From contig NZ_CP058983.1 in assembly GCF_019278465.1 (NCBI RefSeq), forward strand, positions 930,001 to 994,000: a stretch of 64,000 nt of DNA, written 5' to 3'. Below the pieces are notes generated by a model. It had not been told where the DNA came from. It did not search any database and worked only from the letters and a program-made list of their open reading frames with translations. This document shows, in pieces, positions 42,323-50,636 of the stretch (position 1 is its first letter; each line of letters begins with the position of its first letter). The position numbers and the translations under genes were made by a program. This DNA comes from Tenacibaculum sp. AHE14PA. GTDB lineage: Bacteria; Bacteroidota; Bacteroidia; Flavobacteriales; Flavobacteriaceae.

Positions 42323-42768
42323 TAATAAATTAATTCTTTTTGATATAAATATGTCTTATTTTTATAGTTCCAAGAAACAGTAATGTTCCAACGACCACCT
42401 AACAAACGTTTCTCAGGCACGAGCAAATATGTATTAGAAATTGAAATAGGTATTTCAAAATCTAATTGCTTATTAGATGGTCTATATAGGAACACTTTTC
42501 CTTTAATATCAGTAGGATTAAATTCTGTTGGAAAATAGATCCTTAAACCTTCCGGTACTCTTTTTACTATAATATTTTCTTTTAAATCTTTTGCATTTTT
42601 TGTTGCGTCAATATTTTCTTGAAATTCTAATTCTTTTTGATAATACTTTTCAGTTACCAAATCGTGATTGTAATTTTCACCTGTACTCATTGATATAACG
42701 AAATACATTATAAAACTCATAAATGCAATAATTACGATTACTATACTTGTGCCCCAGTTTAGTTTCAT
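42322..42768 (-). CDS. ccoH: FixH/CcoH family cbb3 oxidase assembly protein
   Basis: 148 residues from MKLNWGTSIVIVIIAFMSFI, one membrane helix, then a periplasmic part with YYQKELEFQENIDATKNAKD and the beta-sandwich GKVFLYRPSNKQLDFEIP, LLGGRWNITVSW. CcoH stabilises the cbb3 oxidase complex. The start is set at the ATG before KLNWGT; a further ATG at 42789 would add seven residues encoded by repeat B. It lies downstream of ccoG, with a repeat between them, and is coupled to the SafE-like gene. Confidence 0.9.
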   Translation of the reverse strand: MKLNWGTSIVIVIIAFMSFIMYFVISMSTGENYNHDLVTEKYYQKELEFQENIDATKNAKDLKENIIVKRVPEGLRIYFPTEFNPTDIKGKVFLYRPSNKQLDFEIPISISNTYLLVPEKRLLGGRWNITVSWNYKNKTYLYQKELIY

Positions 42769-42782
42769 TTTTCTTGTTTTTA

Positions 42783-42846
42783 ACGTCATTGCGAATAAAA
42801 TGAAGCAATCTGCTAATTTATTAAGAGATTACTTCCTCGTAATGAC
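42783..42846. repeat. Repeat family B between ccoG and ccoH
   Basis: Palindromic element with arms ACGTCATTGCGAATAAAATG...AGCAATCT and AGAGATTACTTCCTCGTAATGAC, about 64 bases. The left arm is identical over 29 bases to the one ending at 10050. It fills almost the whole space between two genes of one operon. Confidence 0.85.
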
Positions 42847-42853
42847 AAATTTA

Positions 42854-44275
42854 TTATCGATAACTTCTTGGTCCTAAAAAGTTAGTTTTAGTAGTTTCTA
42901 TTAACTTATTACCACTATACACACCTATTTTAAGATTTACTTTTTCTTTTTTCATTTCTGATTGATGTAATTCTATAAACAAAGTTCCTTCTGCTAATCC
43001 TTGCTTCGGAACTTCAAAACTTTGATGTGTTACCGTTTCTATTTTTCCCTTATGAGAAAGTAACTTATAACTTACATCATCAATCTGCTTGGTTGTTTTG
43101 TTAATTACTTTATAGGTATAAATATTACTAATAATTCCGTTTTCTTTATGTTGATATAATTGCCCTGGTAATCGTAAAATTGTAGCTTCAACATCATTTC
43201 TTAAAAATAACATTCCTATTAAAACGGCTATTAAAATTCCTAAAACGGCAGTATATCCTTTCATTCTGGCCGTAAATTTAAAAGGTGTTTTCTTTTCAAT
43301 ATTTTCTTCGCTTGCAAAACGAATTAACCCTTTTGGCAAACCAACGTTTTCCATCATATGGTCACATTCATCTATACAAGCGGTACAGTTTACACATTCT
43401 AATTGCGTACCGTTACGAATATCAATTCCTGTAGGGCATACGTTTACACATTGAAAACAATCAATACAATCTCCTTTTCCACTAGCTGCTCTGTCTTCTT
43501 TTTTATTAAATTTTGCTCTTCCTTTTACCCCTTCTCCACGTACATGATCATAAGCAACATTAATTGTTTTATTATCTAATAAAACACCTTGCAACCTACC
43601 ATACGGACAAGCTATAATACATACCTGCTCTCTAAACCATGTGAAAATAAAGTAGAAAACTGCCGTGAATATTAATAAAGAAATTAAAGTGTTTGTATTA
43701 TTTAACGGATTACCTGTTACATAATCAATAACCGTATCACCACCTATTAAATAGGCTAAAAACACATTAGCAATTAAAAATGAAATGATAAAAAACAGGA
43801 ACCATTTTAATAGTCGTTTCTTAATTTTTTCGGCATTCCAAGGTTGTTTTTCCAAACGGATTTGTTTTCCTCTATCTCCATCAATCCAATATTCTATTTT
43901 TCTAAAAACCATCTCTAAAAATATGGTTTGCGGACAAATCCATCCACAGAAAATACGTCCGAAAACAACGGTAAATAGAATTACAAAAACAACGCCCACA
44001 ATCATTGAAACCACTAATAAGTGAAAATCTTGTGGCCAAAAAGGAAATCCGAAAATATTAAATTTTCTGTCTATTACATTAAATAATAAAAACTGGTTTC
44101 CATTAATTTTAATAAATGGCGCAGTTAATAAAATCAGTAATAAAAAATAACTAACGTACGATCTGTACTTATAAAAACGTCCGCTTGGTTTTTTAGGATA
44201 TACCCAAGCACGCTTACCTTCATTATTGATGGTACCAATACTATCTCTAAATTGTTCGTTCTTGGGTGTCTCCAT
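42854..44275 (-). CDS. ccoG: CcoG, ferredoxin-type cytochrome c oxidase accessory protein
   Basis: 473 residues. Membrane segments lie at about residues 38-56, 85-108, 155-180, 190-212 and 335-355. Between the last two lies a cytosolic ferredoxin domain with CIDCFQCVNVCPTG and CVNCTACIDECDHM, two 4Fe-4S clusters. An extra Cys group sits in GWICPQTIF and ACPYGRLQG. The C-terminal part is a periplasmic Ig-like domain. CcoG (FixG, RdxA) handles copper reduction for cbb3 assembly. It lies 25 bases after ccoP and is full length. Confidence 0.96.
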   Translation of the reverse strand: METPKNEQFRDSIGTINNEGKRAWVYPKKPSGRFYKYRSYVSYFLLLILLTAPFIKINGNQFLLFNVIDRKFNIFGFPFWPQDFHLLVVSMIVGVVFVILFTVVFGRIFCGWICPQTIFLEMVFRKIEYWIDGDRGKQIRLEKQPWNAEKIKKRLLKWFLFFIISFLIANVFLAYLIGGDTVIDYVTGNPLNNTNTLISLLIFTAVFYFIFTWFREQVCIIACPYGRLQGVLLDNKTINVAYDHVRGEGVKGRAKFNKKEDRAASGKGDCIDCFQCVNVCPTGIDIRNGTQLECVNCTACIDECDHMMENVGLPKGLIRFASEENIEKKTPFKFTARMKGYTAVLGILIAVLIGMLFLRNDVEATILRLPGQLYQHKENGIISNIYTYKVINKTTKQIDDVSYKLLSHKGKIETVTHQSFEVPKQGLAEGTLFIELHQSEMKKEKVNLKIGVYSGNKLIETTKTNFLGPRSYR

Positions 44276-44300
44276 TGTTAACTATTAAAACCAAATACTA

Positions 44301-45431
44301 TTATTGTAAACTATCTTTTGCTATTGCTGTAACCTCTTCTGTTACTTGTTGCGACTCGTCTTTATACAAATCACCTTGTGCTGCCTTAGGATTTGCAGGT
44401 GTGGTACCTTGCATAGACATTATATAACTTGCTACTTTTTGAATATCTACAGGCTTTAATGTTTTGCCCCAGGCAACCATTCCTTTTCCGTCTCTACCAC
44501 CATTAGTTATCGTTGCAAAAACGTTTTTAATTCCGCCGCCTAACAACCAATATTCATCGGTTAAATTAGGTCCTATTCCTCCACCTCCATCTCCAATATG
44601 ACAAGCAGCACAGTTTAAGTTATATACTGCTTTACCTCTTTTTAAATCACTTTCTGATGTTAAAAATGTTACTGTTTCAGCATCGATAACTGCATCTTTT
44701 GATGTTGACTTATAAGCTGCTAATTCTCTTTTAGCAACTGCAACAGATTCTGCATATTCCATCTCTTGCGTATAACCATCTAGTACTTCAAACCTTACTA
44801 AATATACTACAGCAAAAATTATCGTTGCATAAAACATGTATACCCACCATGGCGGTAAGTTATTATCTAACTCTTTAATTCCGTCATAATTATGATCTAA
44901 GATAATTTCTTCTTCTTGCTCTACTGCTTTAGCTTCTGTCCATTTAGTAATTAACTTTCTAGCCCAAGCCCAATGATCTACTTCATCAGGATTTACTCCT
45001 GCTTTAATCATAGCAACCTCCTCTATTTTCTTAACACCAGTAATTGTAAGTATTTCTTTAGCGATACAAACAAAACCAAAGGCAATAAGACCTAACCAAA
45101 CTAAAGGGTTTTCTAAGAAATTATATGGGTTTTCATAAGAGCTTATAGCCTTTGCTAGCACAAAAGGTGTTAAAAATGTAAACAGAAATGAGGTTACAGA
45201 TTGCACTCTTGTGTAATTCTTTGGCATTAACTCATTTGCTTTATTTACAACGGTGTTCGATAAAACCTCTTTTAAAAGCACCACCAAACCAAAACCAATT
45301 GCTATAAACCAGACTAACGAATTTTCTAAAAAATTAAAAGGTTCTTCATATGCCTTAAATGCCGCTGCTAAAATAAATGGCATTGAAAAAACAAAAAGAA
45401 AAGATACTATTGATTGAATATATTTTTTCAT
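44301..45431 (-). CDS. ccoP: cbb3 oxidase subunit III CcoP, with duplicated N-terminal membrane module
   Basis: 376 residues. Residues 6-68 and 77-139 are copies of one another (34 of 63 aligned positions identical), each with two membrane helices and the shared block NFLEN-x-LVW. Next come a charged cytosolic stretch, the typical CcoP segment NLPPWWVYMFYATIIFAVVY, and one cytochrome c domain with CAACH (ligand Met in GMVAWG). Proteobacterial CcoP carries two hemes c; here only one CxxCH motif is seen. Electrons pass from it to CcoNO. It lies 11 bases downstream of ccoQ. Confidence 0.95.
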   Translation of the reverse strand: MKKYIQSIVSFLFVFSMPFILAAAFKAYEEPFNFLENSLVWFIAIGFGLVVLLKEVLSNTVVNKANELMPKNYTRVQSVTSFLFTFLTPFVLAKAISSYENPYNFLENPLVWLGLIAFGFVCIAKEILTITGVKKIEEVAMIKAGVNPDEVDHWAWARKLITKWTEAKAVEQEEEIILDHNYDGIKELDNNLPPWWVYMFYATIIFAVVYLVRFEVLDGYTQEMEYAESVAVAKRELAAYKSTSKDAVIDAETVTFLTSESDLKRGKAVYNLNCAACHIGDGGGGIGPNLTDEYWLLGGGIKNVFATITNGGRDGKGMVAWGKTLKPVDIQKVASYIMSMQGTTPANPKAAQGDLYKDESQQVTEEVTAIAKDSLQ

Positions 45432-45442
45432 AATATTTTGTT

Positions 45443-45610
45443 TTAGTCATTTAAAGGCAAATCACTTACCTTACTTATATATTCTTTTTTGGCAGTAAAC
45501 ACCCACCAAAATAACACCATAAAAAAGGTAAAGAATATTGTTAATGAGATCATCGGGTATATTTCTATACCTGTAATGCTCTCCATATGGTTTTTTACGA
45601 ATTTTAACAT
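45443..45610 (-). CDS. ccoQ: CcoQ-like small cbb3 oxidase subunit
   Basis: 55 residues from MLKFVKNHMESITGIEIYPM. A single membrane helix (SLTIFFTFFMVLFWWVFTAK) is followed by a short charged tail (KEYISKVSDLPLND), the CcoQ pattern. Such subunits stabilise the assembled oxidase. It lies between ccoNO and ccoP, the canonical place. Too short for usual reading-frame thresholds. Confidence 0.88.
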   Translation of the reverse strand: MLKFVKNHMESITGIEIYPMISLTIFFTFFMVLFWWVFTAKKEYISKVSDLPLND

Positions 45611-45688
45611 AATTTCTAATTTTTACTCGCTTAGTGAATTTTTAATATTTTAACACTTGTTCTTAAATGTTATTTATAATTTATTAGA

Positions 45689-47887
45689 CTATTGTCTACT
45701 TAATTGTTTTTGAACATCTTTTACTTTTATATCAGTACCTAATCTTTGTAGGTAAGAAATTAAAGCGACAATTTCACGATCTTTCATTTCTATGAAAACT
45801 TGGCCATTTTCGGCTGCATACTTTTTATCTGAAGCATAGCTCTTAGCAAAATCAGGATCTTGATGTAAGTTTTCTTGAATTTTAGTTCCTTGTGCATCCA
45901 TATTGGCTTGCGCATTTGCTATTTCTTCTTCTGAATAAGGAACACCAAGAGAAACCATTGCTTTCATCTTCCCTTCCGTATTACTTTTATCTAATTTATT
46001 TCTGACCAACCATTGATACGCTGGCATAATAGAACCCGGTGAGGTGCTTTGTGGATCATACATATGATTTAAGTGCCAACTATCAGAATATTTGCTTCCA
46101 ATTCTATGTAAATCTGGCCCTGTACGTTTAGACCCCCACAAGAACGGGTGATCGTATACAAATTCCCCTGCTTTAGAATACTCTCCATATCGCTCTACTT
46201 CACTTCTAAATGGTCGCACCATTTGAGAGTGACACCCAACACATCCTTCACGAATATAAATATCACGTCCTTCTAATTCTAAAGGTGAATATGGTTTTAC
46301 ACTAGATATTGTTGGTATATTAGATTTAACTAATAATGTTGGCACAATCTGAACAACACCACCTATTAAAATTGCTATAGTTGCGTAAATGGTTAATTTG
46401 ATTGGTTTTCTTTCTAACCAAGTATGCCATCCTTCTCCTTTAGTTCTGTTTTTAGACACTTTTGTTAACGGAGCTGCTTCTGCTAAATCATCAGTAACAT
46501 CGCTACCAGATCTTACAGTTCTTATCATATTGTATAGCATTACAAATGCCCCAACAATAAACATACTACCTCCAATAGCACGCATCCAATACATTGGGAT
46601 GATTTCAGCCACTGTTTCTAAAAAGTTACCATATGCTAATGTACCGTCTGGATTGAATTGTTTCCACATAGATGCTTGTACAAAACCTGCAACATACATT
46701 GGTAATGCATACATTATGATTCCTAAAGTACCAATCCAAAAATGGAAATTAGCTAATGCTGTAGAGTATAATTTTGTTTTAAACATTCTTGGAACCATCC
46801 AGTAAATCATCCCGAAAGTAAAAAACCCATTCCAAGCTAAAGCACCAACGTGAACGTGTGCAATAATCCAATCACTAAAGTGTGCAATTGCATTTACATT
46901 TTTTAAAGATAGCATTGGCCCTTCAAAAGTTGCCATACCGTAACCGGTAATTGCCACTACAAAGAATTTTAAAACAGGATCTGTACGTACTTTATCCCAA
47001 GCTCCACGAAGTGTTAATAATCCATTTATCATTCCACCCCAAGAAGGTGCTAGTAGCATAATTGAAAATGCAACCCCTAAATTTTGTGCCCAAGTTGGTA
47101 AAGCGGTATATAATAAATGGTGAGGCCCTGCCCAGATATAAATAAATATTAACGACCAAAAGTGAACGATTGATAATCGATATGAATATACGGGTCTGTT
47201 TGCTGCTTTTGGAACAAAGTAATACATCAACCCTAAAAACGGGGTTGTTAAGAAAAATGCTACGGCGTTATGCCCGTACCACCATTGCACCAAGGCATCT
47301 TGAACACCTGCGTACACTGAATAACTTTTTAAGAAACTAACAGGTAACGCTAAACTATTAAAGATATGTAATACTGCAACGGTTACAAAGGTTCCTAAGT
47401 AAAACCAAATGGCTACATATAAATGGCGTTGTCTTCTTTGTAAGATTGTCCAAATCATGTTTACACCAAAAGCTACCCAAACTAATGCGATTGCAATATC
47501 TATAGGCCATTCTAACTCTGCATATTCTTTAGAACTTGTATATCCTAAAGGAAGTGTTATGGCAGCTGCAACAATAATTAATTGCCATCCCCAGAAATTA
47601 AAGTTACTTAAAAAATCACTCGCCATACGTGCTTTAAGCAATCGCTGTAACGAATAATAAACTCCTGCGTAAATTGCATTTCCTACAAATGCAAAAATTA
47701 CGGCATTGGTGTGTAACGGACGTAAACGACCAAAACTTAACCACGAAATTCCGTCTGTAATATTTGGGAATAAAAACATTAATGCCAGTAATAAACCTAC
47801 TGAGAAACCTACAATTCCCCATAGTAGTGTGGCATAAATGAATTTTTTTACGATCTTATTATCGTAATAAAATTGTTGCATTTCCAT
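45689..47887 (-). CDS. ccoN: Fused cbb3 oxidase subunits I and II (CcoN-CcoO)
   Basis: 732 residues. Residues 1-480 are CcoN with twelve helices and the heme/CuB ligands in RLRPLHTNAVIFAF, WWYGHNAVAFFLT, GPHHLLYTALP and IAHVHVGALAWNGF. After a linker, residues 500-732 are CcoO: a single anchor helix, then a monoheme cytochrome c with CVGCH at 549-553. The sequence QMVRPFRSEVERYGEYSKAG follows. The fusion of N and O is the Bacteroidetes form. This high-affinity proton-pumping oxidase works at low oxygen. Operon order: ccoS-ccoNO-ccoQ-ccoP-ccoG-ccoH-SafE. Confidence 0.97.
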   Translation of the reverse strand: MEMQQFYYDNKIVKKFIYATLLWGIVGFSVGLLLALMFLFPNITDGISWLSFGRLRPLHTNAVIFAFVGNAIYAGVYYSLQRLLKARMASDFLSNFNFWGWQLIIVAAAITLPLGYTSSKEYAELEWPIDIAIALVWVAFGVNMIWTILQRRQRHLYVAIWFYLGTFVTVAVLHIFNSLALPVSFLKSYSVYAGVQDALVQWWYGHNAVAFFLTTPFLGLMYYFVPKAANRPVYSYRLSIVHFWSLIFIYIWAGPHHLLYTALPTWAQNLGVAFSIMLLAPSWGGMINGLLTLRGAWDKVRTDPVLKFFVVAITGYGMATFEGPMLSLKNVNAIAHFSDWIIAHVHVGALAWNGFFTFGMIYWMVPRMFKTKLYSTALANFHFWIGTLGIIMYALPMYVAGFVQASMWKQFNPDGTLAYGNFLETVAEIIPMYWMRAIGGSMFIVGAFVMLYNMIRTVRSGSDVTDDLAEAAPLTKVSKNRTKGEGWHTWLERKPIKLTIYATIAILIGGVVQIVPTLLVKSNIPTISSVKPYSPLELEGRDIYIREGCVGCHSQMVRPFRSEVERYGEYSKAGEFVYDHPFLWGSKRTGPDLHRIGSKYSDSWHLNHMYDPQSTSPGSIMPAYQWLVRNKLDKSNTEGKMKAMVSLGVPYSEEEIANAQANMDAQGTKIQENLHQDPDFAKSYASDKKYAAENGQVFIEMKDREIVALISYLQRLGTDIKVKDVQKQLSRQ

Positions 47888-47946
47888 AATTTAATTGAAT
47901 TTAATATCTATTGTTAGTTTTTTTTATTCATTTTCATAAAAACAGT

Positions 47947-48114
47947 CTAAGACTTTTTTGTTTCATCTTTGACCAATTCGTCATCAAAAAGCATACGAAC
48001 AGATGGCGTGTACGAATCATCGTACTGCCCATTTTTTACTGAAACAATAAATGCAATAAAAAAAATTAATGCCACTAAAATACTTAGTGTAAGTAGTAAG
48101 TAAATAACGCTCAT
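47947..48114 (-). CDS. ccoS: CcoS cbb3 oxidase assembly protein
   Basis: 55 residues, MSVIYLLLTLSILVALIFFI then AFIVSVKNGQYDDSYTPSVR. One membrane helix followed by GQYDD, the CcoS signature (usually FxWAxxxGQFDD). CcoS is needed to insert heme b and copper into the oxidase. It is the first gene of the oxidase operon and has a -7 element and an Fnr-like palindrome upstream. Too short for ordinary gene-finding limits. Confidence 0.92.
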   Translation of the reverse strand: MSVIYLLLTLSILVALIFFIAFIVSVKNGQYDDSYTPSVRMLFDDELVKDETKKS

Positions 48115-48136
48115 ATCTTGCCTGATAATTATACAT

Positions 48137-48144
48137 CAAAGATA
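48137..48144 (-). promoter_or_regulatory. -7 element of the ccoS-ccoNOQPGH operon
   Basis: The minus strand reads TATCTTTG (TAnnTTTG), 23 bases before the ccoS ATG. The -33 position reads TATT instead of TTTG, as expected of a promoter that needs an activator. Confidence 0.65.
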
Positions 48145-48166
48145 CTTGTGAAGCTTTTCTTAAAAT

Positions 48167-48180
48167 ATGACATTTGTCAT
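48167..48180. promoter_or_regulatory. Fnr-like operator of the ccoS operon
   Basis: ATGACATTTGTCAT is a 6+2+6 inverted repeat with the TGA-N6-TCA core of Crp/Fnr sites. Its centre is 29.5 bases from the -7 element, near -42 from the likely start of transcription, the class II activator position. The sister site at 53060 has the same geometry. Confidence 0.65.
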
Positions 48181-48197
48181 GTTTCGTTATTTTTAAA

Positions 48198-48228
48198 ATA
48201 AAAAAAACTCGAAGAATTTCTTCGAGTT
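48198..48228 (-). terminator. hemN terminator
   Basis: Stem AACTCGAAG and CTTCGAGTT with loop AATTT, followed on the minus strand by a T-run. It begins seven bases after the hemN stop. Confidence 0.85.
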
Positions 48229-48234
48229 ATATAA

Positions 48235-49596
48235 TTAAATAGTCATTGAAAACAACTTCGTTTCTGGCTTATTTTTATGTAATCTTTTATCGAACGCCAT
48301 ACAAATATTACGCACATATGGTCTTGCTTTTTCAGGAACCTTTAAAATATTTCCTGCTATAGAAACCAAACCGTCTGATTGCATTTCTTGTAATTTTTCT
48401 AAAAGGATTTCAATATTCTTCACCTGTAAATGCTCAACATCCCACGAAGTGGAAAAATGACACATAATATTTAAAATATGCTTTCGGATAATTAAATCTT
48501 CTTCGGATAAAATATGTCCTCTAAAAACAGGAATTTCTCCTTCGTTTACTATTTTTTGATATTCTTTTACCGTTTTTACATTCTGTGCGAATCCGTACCA
48601 AGAATCTGATATTGCCGACATTCCTAAACCAACCATTAACTGTGTTTTATTGGCTGTATAGCCCATAAAATTTCTGTGTAATGTTTTTTCTTGAGTTGCT
48701 TTATATAAAGAATCTGTTTTTAAAGCAAAATGATCCATCCCTATTTCTACATAACCCATTTCGGCGAACAGCTCCTTACCTATTTCATACAATTCACGCT
48801 TCTCTTCATTTTTTGGTAAATCTTGTTCGTTAAACCCTCGTTGACCAACACCTTTTACCCAAGGTACATGTGCATAACTATAAAAAGAAATTCTATCGGG
48901 CTGTAATTCTTTCGTTTTATTAATCGTGTGAATTACATTTTCTTTAGTTTGAAATGGTAATCCGAAAATTAAGTCGTGACTAACAGATGCGTAACCTATC
49001 TCTCTTGCCCAACGCGTTACTTTCTCCACATTTTCAAAAGGCTGCACTCTATGAATGGCTTTTTGTACTTTCTCATTATAATCTTGTACACCATAACTTA
49101 CACGTGTAAAGCCAACATCAAACAAGGTTTGTAGTTGTTCTTTTGTCGTATTATTAGGGTGACCTTCAAAACTAAATTCGTAATTCTCATGTCTTTTTGC
49201 GTTAACAAATAATCCATCAATAAGTTTTTTTAACTGTTCTTTTGAAAAAAAAGTTGGTGTTCCTCCACCTAAATGAATCTCTTTTATAATAGGTGTTTCA
49301 TCTACTAAATCAGTATATAAATTCCATTCTTTTAAAACAGTGTCTATATAATCTTCTTCCACTTCATGACGTTTTGTAATGTGTTTATGACAGGCACAAA
49401 ATGTGCATAAACTTTCGCAAAAAGGTAAATGGATATAAATACTAATTCCTTCTGTAGCGTTACTTTGTATAAATGATTTTTTAAATGTTTCAATCCAGTT
49501 TTCTTTCGAAAACGTTTCGTTATCCCAATACGGAACCGTCGGATAACTCGTATATCTTGGACCCGGAATATTATATTTTTGTATAAGTGAATTCAT
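48235..49596 (-). CDS. hemN: Oxygen-independent coproporphyrinogen III oxidase HemN
   Basis: 453 residues, radical SAM. The Fe-S motif is in YIHLPFCESLCTFCACHKHI (CxxxCxxC plus the next Cys), preceded by PRYTSYPTVPYWD, the HemN-specific N terminus. GGGTPTFF and FEGHPNNTTKEQL follow. It makes protoporphyrinogen IX without O2 and thus supplies heme under low oxygen for the cbb3 oxidase. The start overlaps the deoC stop by one base. It is the last gene of the ccoI-cupin-deoC-hemN unit. Confidence 0.97.
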   Translation of the reverse strand: MNSLIQKYNIPGPRYTSYPTVPYWDNETFSKENWIETFKKSFIQSNATEGISIYIHLPFCESLCTFCACHKHITKRHEVEEDYIDTVLKEWNLYTDLVDETPIIKEIHLGGGTPTFFSKEQLKKLIDGLFVNAKRHENYEFSFEGHPNNTTKEQLQTLFDVGFTRVSYGVQDYNEKVQKAIHRVQPFENVEKVTRWAREIGYASVSHDLIFGLPFQTKENVIHTINKTKELQPDRISFYSYAHVPWVKGVGQRGFNEQDLPKNEEKRELYEIGKELFAEMGYVEIGMDHFALKTDSLYKATQEKTLHRNFMGYTANKTQLMVGLGMSAISDSWYGFAQNVKTVKEYQKIVNEGEIPVFRGHILSEEDLIIRKHILNIMCHFSTSWDVEHLQVKNIEILLEKLQEMQSDGLVSIAGNILKVPEKARPYVRNICMAFDKRLHKNKPETKLFSMTI

Positions 49597-50261
49597 TAAT
49601 ATATACCTTTATCTGAGACTCCTTTTGTAACTAAAGACACTCCCGATGATGTTCCTAAACGAGTTACACCCATAGTAATATATTCTTCAGCAATTTCTTT
49701 GTCTCTCACTCCGCCGGCAGCCTTTATTTGCACTTTATCATTCGTAACTTCTTTCATTATTTGAATATCAGTTGTAATTGCTCCGCTTGTTCCGAATCCT
49801 GTAGATGTTTTTATAAAATCTGCTCCTGCATTAACCGCTAATTGCGATACCTCTTTAATTTGTCCTTTTGATAAATAACAATTTTCAAAAATCACTTTTA
49901 ATGTGTTTTTACCAATAGCTTCTTTTATCAATCTAATCTCATTTTCAACATACGCAATTTCGCCATCTAGTAATTTACCTATATTAATAACCATATCAAT
50001 TTCTGATGCTCCGTTTTCAATACAATTTTGTGCTTCAAAAACTTTTACTTCTGTAGTCATCGCTCCTAAAGGAAATCCGATTACAGCCGCAATTTTCACA
50101 TTCGTGTTTTGCAACTCTTCTTTTACTAATTTAACATACGATCCGTTTACACAAACGGCATAAAAATTATGCTCTTTGGCTTCGGCACATAGCTTTACAA
50201 TTTCACTTTCTGTGGCTGTTGCTTTTAGTAGTGTATGATCTATATATTTATTTATTTGCAT
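49596..50261 (-). CDS. deoC: Deoxyribose-phosphate aldolase DeoC
   Basis: 221 residues, TIM barrel class I aldolase. It cleaves 2-deoxyribose 5-phosphate to glyceraldehyde 3-phosphate and acetaldehyde. Family blocks are IDHTLLKATATESEIVKLC, VCVNGSYVKLVKEEL, EIDMVINIGKLLDGE, the catalytic Lys in ADFIKTSTGFGTSGAT and KAAGGVRD. Deoxynucleoside recycling has no evident link to respiration, so its location between a cupin and hemN, with one-base overlap into hemN, is unusual. It begins three bases after the cupin stop. Confidence 0.95.
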   Translation of the reverse strand: MQINKYIDHTLLKATATESEIVKLCAEAKEHNFYAVCVNGSYVKLVKEELQNTNVKIAAVIGFPLGAMTTEVKVFEAQNCIENGASEIDMVINIGKLLDGEIAYVENEIRLIKEAIGKNTLKVIFENCYLSKGQIKEVSQLAVNAGADFIKTSTGFGTSGAITTDIQIMKEVTNDKVQIKAAGGVRDKEIAEEYITMGVTRLGTSSGVSLVTKGVSDKGIY

Positions 50262-50264
50262 AAT

Positions 50265-50597
50265 TTATATGTTTTTAACTCTCTTTATAGTGTCTAATTT
50301 CGATAAAGTTAATCGCACAACACTCTCTTCTACAGCTGTAAGATTATGAATTATTTTTGGTTCTAATGAAATTAAATCACCTGTATTTAATTGTTTTACT
50401 TCTCCTTCTAAACCAAAATCAATACAACCTTTTAATACCTGAACAATAATAGAAAAAGGCGCCTGATGATCTTTCATTATCTGTCCTTTTTTGAATACTA
50501 TTCGTATTTCTTTCGAAAAATCAGTATCCAGTAATAATGACACTGCTGGCTTATTTTCATTGAAATTTACCTCTTCTAAAAATGATGCTATCTTCAT
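50265..50597 (-). CDS. Small cupin-domain protein
   Basis: 110 residues forming a single cupin barrel, with DHQAPFSIIVQVLKGCIDFG as first motif and LEPKIIHNLTAVEESVVRLT as second. Cupin metal-binding His residues are reduced to two (in KDHQ and IIHN), so metal binding is doubtful. It could be a sensory or binding protein. Located between ccoI and deoC, with gaps of 39 and 3 bases, in the same transcript. Confidence 0.82.
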   Translation of the reverse strand: MKIASFLEEVNFNENKPAVSLLLDTDFSKEIRIVFKKGQIMKDHQAPFSIIVQVLKGCIDFGLEGEVKQLNTGDLISLEPKIIHNLTAVEESVVRLTLSKLDTIKRVKNI

Positions 50598-50636
50598 ATA
50601 TTTTTTATTAAATATCCATTACGGATTTGGTAATTA

